Shown here: one piece after another, positions 59,935 through 64,000 of the stretch | How positions within the stretch are numbered: position 1 is the first letter of the stretch | Layout of the letters: the number at the start of each line of letters is the position of its first letter | DNA from: Betaproteobacteria bacterium Ga0077526 | Lineage (GTDB): Bacteria; Pseudomonadota; Gammaproteobacteria; Burkholderiales; Ga0077523 | DNA length: 64,000 bases | NCBI GenBank assembly: GCA_001464765.1 | Contig: LNDV01000034.1 | Span: forward strand, 558,001-622,000 | Direction of reading: 5' to 3' | The notes under the pieces: generated by a model | Seen by the model: only the letters and a program-made list of their open reading frames with translations | Databases searched by the model: none | Told to the model about the DNA's origin: nothing | Made by a program: the position numbers and the translations under genes

Positions 59935-61188
59935 ATGCACCAGAAACTCACCACCCTCACGCAGGCGATTCGCACGATCTTCCAGCGCGGCAGCGCAGCG
60001 ATCGGCACGACCGCCCGGAAGGCCAGCAGCGCAATCGGCGCGCAGCGCGGCGCCGTCGTCGTCCTCACGCTCACGGGCCTCGGCGCCTTCGCGCTATTCA
60101 CCCACCCGCCGGTCCGGACCGTCCCGCACGGTCAAGTCGGCGTCCGCACGAACCTCTTCACCGGCAGCACGACACAGTTCGCGGAAGGCTCGACGATGGT
60201 CCTGCCCGGTGTGCACGAACTCCGCAACTACCCGCTGCGCGATCAGCTCTACCGGCCCGCGGCGAGAGGCGACACGCCGTTCCAGTCCATCGAGGGGCTA
60301 TCGTTCGGCGTCGAACTGGCGATCCGTTACGCGCTCGATCCGACGCGCATCACCAGCGTCGCCCGCAGCCTGCCCGACGACATCGGCGGCGAGGTCGTGC
60401 AGCCCGCAGTGCAGGGCGTGATCTACAAGGTCTTTGCCCGCTACACCGTGCGCGAGATCTTCTCCACGAAGCGCGCGGAGATCCAGCAGGCCATCGAAAC
60501 CGAACTGCGTGGAAAGCTCGCAACCGACGGGATCGTCCTGCGCGCCGTGCAGATGGGCAAGGTGGATCTGCCCGGCGAGTACCGCGCAGGGATGGACAAG
60601 CTGCTTGCCGAGGAGCTCGCGACCGAGAAGATGCGCTACACACTGGTGCTGAAGGAGCGCCGCGTGAAGGAGACGGAGCTGGACGCGCAGGCCGACAAGG
60701 TGCGGCGCGAGACCTCAGCTGCGGCGGCCGGCAACGAACAGGTGATCGCGGCCCGCGCGCAGGAAGAAGCGATGAAGCACGTGCTGCCTTTCAAGCAGAA
60801 GCAGATCGAGCAGCGGCAGTTCGAGGCGGAGGCTGACAAGCTGAGCCGCATCAAGGCGGCTGAAGCGAACGCGCAGGCCCGCCGGATCGAGGCCGATGGC
60901 GAGGCCGCATCACGCCAGAAGCTGGCGGACGCCGAAGCGTATCGCCTGGACCGCGTCGGCCGGATCAACAGCGAGCAGATGGCCCGCGACGGCGCGCTGC
61001 TGACCCGTCATCCGCTGCTCATCCAGAAGACGGTCGCCGACAAGCTCTCGGACAAGATCGCGGTGATCATCGCCCCACCCGGCACCGAAGGAAAGTTCAT
61101 CGCGGCCGGTCTGGTGGGTGGTGGGCGAACCCCGGCCGCGCAACCCGTCGACGTAGTCGAAGCGGTCGAGCCGACGGGGGAAGAATAA
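59935..61188 (+). CDS. SPFH/prohibitin-like membrane protein
   Basis: 417 residues. One transmembrane helix (about 41-60, VVVLTLTGLGAFALF) is followed by the SPFH/Band 7 domain (VPHGQVGVRTNLFTGSTTQ to about 230) with the prohibitin-like REIFSTKRAEIQQAIETEL segment. A long charged coiled coil then runs to about 360 (AEANAQARRIEADGEA). Such proteins form large rings at membrane microdomains and often work with proteases. Start ATG 59935 follows GGAG. The next gene begins at the very next base after the stop. Confidence 0.9.
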   Translation: MHQKLTTLTQAIRTIFQRGSAAIGTTARKASSAIGAQRGAVVVLTLTGLGAFALFTHPPVRTVPHGQVGVRTNLFTGSTTQFAEGSTMVLPGVHELRNYPLRDQLYRPAARGDTPFQSIEGLSFGVELAIRYALDPTRITSVARSLPDDIGGEVVQPAVQGVIYKVFARYTVREIFSTKRAEIQQAIETELRGKLATDGIVLRAVQMGKVDLPGEYRAGMDKLLAEELATEKMRYTLVLKERRVKETELDAQADKVRRETSAAAAGNEQVIAARAQEEAMKHVLPFKQKQIEQRQFEAEADKLSRIKAAEANAQARRIEADGEAASRQKLADAEAYRLDRVGRINSEQMARDGALLTRHPLLIQKTVADKLSDKIAVIIAPPGTEGKFIAAGLVGGGRTPAAQPVDVVEAVEPTGEE

Positions 61189-62595
61189 ATGCTCGCCTCG
61201 ACACTTGTGACTCTGGCCCTCGTGGCGCAGGACCGCGTCGCCCTGCGCAACGCCCCGCGAGACTCCGCCGCGCAGCATGCGGTGCTGTGGCAGGGCGATG
61301 CCCTGGAAGTGCGCGGCGAACGGATGGGCTACTTGCAGGTCTGGGACCATCGCCGCGAGCGCGCAGGCTGGGTGCAGGCGACGTCCGTGCGGACCACGTC
61401 GCTCGATGCGAAGGAGGCGCCCGAGCTGCTGTCGGTGGTGCGCTTCCTCCGCGACACGCCCGGAGCGGAGTCGCTAGGCATCGCCTACGTCGCTGCGTAT
61501 CTGCGGGCCGCGCCGGCGCAGTCGATCGGTGCCGAACCGTTCGACGCCCTGGGCACAATGGCAGAGCGTCTGGCGCGTCGCGCCTCGGCCCGCGAAGCGA
61601 ACACCACCGTGTCGGCGCATATGGAAGTTGCGACGCAGTACGGTGTGACGTTCAGGAACTACAACTACGACGGCACGGTGCGGCTCTGCTATGACGGTGA
61701 AGCCTTCCAGCGCGTGCTCGCGCTGTCGTCCGATGCGCACCAGCGCACCCGTGCCGCTCTCGCGCTGACGCGGCCCGATTGCATCGACCCAGCGATGACG
61801 CCGCTGCCGCGTCGCCAGTTCGACATGTGGCGCGCCGAAGTGCTGGACCGCATCGAGCCGGCTGCACTCGCCACGCTGTCGGCACCGGAGAAGAACCGCC
61901 TGCACATGCGTCGCGCGGGCGTATGGTCGGCCATCGCCTTCCAGCGTGCACGCCAGGGCGAGGACGCGCAGGCCGCCGCGCGACGGGCGATCGATTCGCT
62001 GGCCGCCGTCGAGAAGTCCGAACTGAGCGACGTCGACACGACGGAGTACAGCGATGCCGCGATCCGCGTCGGCGCGAGCCGCTGGGCCGCGGAACTGCCG
62101 ACGACGAACACCGCGAGAGTGCACGTCGTCACCGAACCCGGTGATCCGGGGCAGACCTGTGTTTTGCTGCTCGACGCATCGCACGACCGGTCAGCGCCAC
62201 TCGCCCGCCGCTGCACATGGGGCGTCGCGTGGACAGCGTCCGCAACCGTGAGCCGGAACAGCCGCGCTGTGGCACTGGCCGTACAACCGCTCGAAAGCTG
62301 GCGGGAGCTGTGGTTGTTCCATCAAGGCGCAGAAGGCTGGTCCGTGGATGTGCTGCCACCAACCGCATCGAATCCGGAACTGGGCTATGTCGAGTTCGCG
62401 GGCTGGGTCCCGGGGTCGACGAAGATGCTGATGGCGAGAGAAGCCCGCGAAGGCGAACGCCTGCGGCGCAGCTTCGAAGTGTTGTCGCTGGGGACGCTGA
62501 CGATCGAGGCGAAGGCGGGGTCGCCGACTGGGCTGCCGCTGTTCGCGAAGTGGCAGGACGCGGGGTGGAAGCGGGGAACAGTGAGTGTGCGGTGA
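61189..62595 (+). CDS. SH3-like-domain protein of unknown function
   Basis: 468 residues. A short hydrophobic leader (LASTLVTLALVA) looks like a signal sequence, followed by an SH3b-like strand pattern (VALRNAPRDSAAQHAVLWQGDALEVRGERMGYLQVWD, then AGWVQATSV). The middle is helical (about 120-290) and the last third is beta-rich with W-containing blocks, possibly propeller-like. No enzyme motif. It starts directly after the SPFH stop, so the two are one transcription and translation unit and probably one complex. Confidence 0.8.
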   Translation: MLASTLVTLALVAQDRVALRNAPRDSAAQHAVLWQGDALEVRGERMGYLQVWDHRRERAGWVQATSVRTTSLDAKEAPELLSVVRFLRDTPGAESLGIAYVAAYLRAAPAQSIGAEPFDALGTMAERLARRASAREANTTVSAHMEVATQYGVTFRNYNYDGTVRLCYDGEAFQRVLALSSDAHQRTRAALALTRPDCIDPAMTPLPRRQFDMWRAEVLDRIEPAALATLSAPEKNRLHMRRAGVWSAIAFQRARQGEDAQAAARRAIDSLAAVEKSELSDVDTTEYSDAAIRVGASRWAAELPTTNTARVHVVTEPGDPGQTCVLLLDASHDRSAPLARRCTWGVAWTASATVSRNSRAVALAVQPLESWRELWLFHQGAEGWSVDVLPPTASNPELGYVEFAGWVPGSTKMLMAREAREGERLRRSFEVLSLGTLTIEAKAGSPTGLPLFAKWQDAGWKRGTVSVR

Positions 62596-62815
62596 GGACC
62601 GCCACCGATGTCGCGGGTCGGGCTGCCACCCCATCCGGCGATAGACGCGGCACCCGTGCGGGCGGCGGACGTGACATCGGTTGGTGCAACGAGGCGCGGA
62701 TTAAGATCTCCCTCGGCGGCCCCAGCCCCGCCGGGTACCGCAGGAGTCTGGGGATCGCCGCTTTATCAGTCGAAGTTTTTGGACGCACCCCCGATTGGTC
62801 AATTCTCGGTCGGCG

Positions 62816-62844
62816 TAAACAGGGGACCTTCTCCAGCCTATACT
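62816..62844 (+). promoter_or_regulatory. Promoter of the dehydratase gene
   Basis: TAAACA at 62816-62821 and TATACT at 62839-62844 with a 17-base spacer. Transcription would start near 62851, about 36 bases before the ATG. Confidence 0.5.
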
Positions 62845-62886
62845 CGCCAGGCGTGAGTGAATCAGGCAACGAACGGAGACGAAAGC

Positions 62887-64000
62887 ATGGCCGAAGACAG
62901 CCCCATCTACTGGAAGCGCAATCGCGTCGAGCTGCGCGCCGCCGGGTTCGACCCGGACCAGGGCGAGAAGATCAACGCGATCGTAACGATTGCCAGCGCC
63001 TACACGAACGCGCACCGCTGCAACAACCGCGTGCGCGAGATCACCGACCTGCTCGTCGAGTTGATCGGCGAGCGCGGCGGCCAGGGACTTATCGTCGGCG
63101 CACCGGCGGTTTCCGACGCGCTCACGCAAGGGACACCCACCGCGGGCTACAGTCTGGTCTCGCGCGACGTCGCCGCCGACTGTTTCGAGATCGGCCACTA
63201 CGCCCACCACGGTGAAGCCATGATCGTCATCTCGGGCTGCGATAAGACCGGCGCCGCGGCGCTCATGCCGCTGGCGCGCACGAACGCATTCGGGCTCGTG
63301 CTCTACCCGGGCACGAGTTCGCCGGGCAAGGTGTCTTTCGAGCCATACGCGAGCAAGGGCACAAACATCACGATCATGGACTGGGCCGAGGGCCGGGCAT
63401 CCCATGAGTCCGGACGGCTCTCGACGGAGCAGTATCTCGAACTCGAGAAGAGCGTCATGCCCGGCAGCGGTACCTGCGGTGCGATGTTTACCGCAAACAC
63501 CATGAGCACCTTGGCCGAGTCGATCGGCATGATGCTGCCGCGCGGCGCCTCACATCCCGCCGACTACGACGCCAGGAGCCGCATGCACGACGACGTTCGT
63601 GCGCAGACACGTGCCTCGGTCGACGCGCTCTATCGGCTCATGGCCATGGGCCTGCGCCCTCGCGATATCATGACCGAGCGCGCGTTCGAGAATGCGATCA
63701 CGACCGTCTATGCGATGGGCGGCTCCACCAACATGTACCTGCACCTGCTGGCGATTGCGCGCGAAGCGCAGGTGCCGATCAACATCGACCGGATTCAGGA
63801 GATCGGCGAGCGGGTGCCACTCATCGCGAACCTGCAGCCGCACGGAAAGTACGCGATGACCAGTCTGCATGCGCTGGGCGGCGTGCCAGTCGTGATGAAG
63901 GAACTGCTGCGCCACGGCTTCCTGCATGGCAACGTGATGACGGTGACCGGCCGGACGCTCGCGGAGAACCTCGAGTCGACACCAACGCTCGAGCAGCTGG
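62887..64000 (+). CDS. IlvD/Edd-family dehydratase, 5' part
   Basis: The frame is open from ATG 62887 to the right edge (371 codons seen; family length is 550-620). Iron-sulfur and metal motifs of the family are present: SGCDKTGAA, MPGSGTCGAMFTANTMSTLAE and GGSTNMYLHLLAIAREA. The family includes dihydroxy-acid dehydratase (branched-chain amino acid synthesis) and sugar-acid dehydratases such as phosphogluconate dehydratase. The segment NAFGLVLYPGTSSPGK differs from classical IlvD, so a sugar-acid or divergent dehydratase is possible. A promoter lies upstream. Confidence 0.88.
   Translation, partial: MAEDSPIYWKRNRVELRAAGFDPDQGEKINAIVTIASAYTNAHRCNNRVREITDLLVELIGERGGQGLIVGAPAVSDALTQGTPTAGYSLVSRDVAADCFEIGHYAHHGEAMIVISGCDKTGAAALMPLARTNAFGLVLYPGTSSPGKVSFEPYASKGTNITIMDWAEGRASHESGRLSTEQYLELEKSVMPGSGTCGAMFTANTMSTLAESIGMMLPRGASHPADYDARSRMHDDVRAQTRASVDALYRLMAMGLRPRDIMTERAFENAITTVYAMGGSTNMYLHLLAIAREAQVPINIDRIQEIGERVPLIANLQPHGKYAMTSLHALGGVPVVMKELLRHGFLHGNVMTVTGRTLAENLESTPTLEQL

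Overview
The window is GC-rich chromosomal DNA from a proteobacterium, most likely a betaproteobacterium. The best evidence is the conserved left end: tusA fragment, coq7, osmC-like gene, petABC (cytochrome bc1), sspA, sspB and tRNA-Thr. A PEP-CTERM protein, a CIO-type cytochrome bd pair and glmU-glmS also fit. No species can be named from the sequence alone.

Layout. 1-5.3 kb: ubiquinone hydroxylase Coq7, a peroxide-reductase-like OsmC protein, the bc1 complex operon and the SspA/SspB pair. 5.3-18.6 kb: an accessory region bounded by tRNA-Thr(TGT) and a truncated tyrosine recombinase. It holds a degenerate RHS fragment, the domain V-VI end of a group II intron, a large secreted RHS/YD-repeat protein with a variable C-terminal tail and an ATGA-coupled Sel1-repeat partner, a TIG/YD-repeat companion, a di-haem peroxidase and a VapBC module. 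18.6-25 kb: an orphan CHASE3/PAS histidine kinase, a decayed ROK regulator and a GbsR/MarR regulator with cytochrome bd subunits. A 20-bp palindrome overlaps the regulator's predicted leaderless promoter. 25-32.4 kb: CoA/lipid metabolism genes (CaiB-type CoA transferase, CitE-type lyase, LysR, two SDRs, TetR, patatin lipoprotein, DUF4864 protein), with two palindromes in front of the SDR-TetR-patatin operon. 32.4-38.6 kb: a branched-chain-amino-acid-type ABC transporter (livHMGF) fused by overlaps to an acyl-CoA ligase, without a binding protein in the window, then an unknown protein. 38.9-45.1 kb: beta-CASP metallo-hydrolase, PBP4-type DacB, GlmU and GlmS.

45.1-49 kb is the most interesting accessory region. 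Just past glmS lies a second, synonymously diverged copy of the last 13 glmS codons. Beyond it is a two-gene module of an OLD-family ATPase/TOPRIM nuclease and an unusually short UvrD-like helicase, resembling the Gabija anti-phage arrangement. The glmS 3' end is a classical insertion target, so this looks like a defence cassette. 49-55.7 kb: a beta-propeller protein, a single-EamA membrane protein among REP-like repeats, an Mre11/Rad50-like nuclease pair and a PEP-CTERM protein. 55.7-56.9 kb: a graveyard of ISL3 and IS91 transposase fragments, an RHS scrap and a truncated AHSA1/SRPBCC gene. 56.9-64 kb: a histidine kinase/response regulator pair divergent from a prohibitin-like SPFH protein and a partner protein, then an IlvD/Edd dehydratase running off the right edge.
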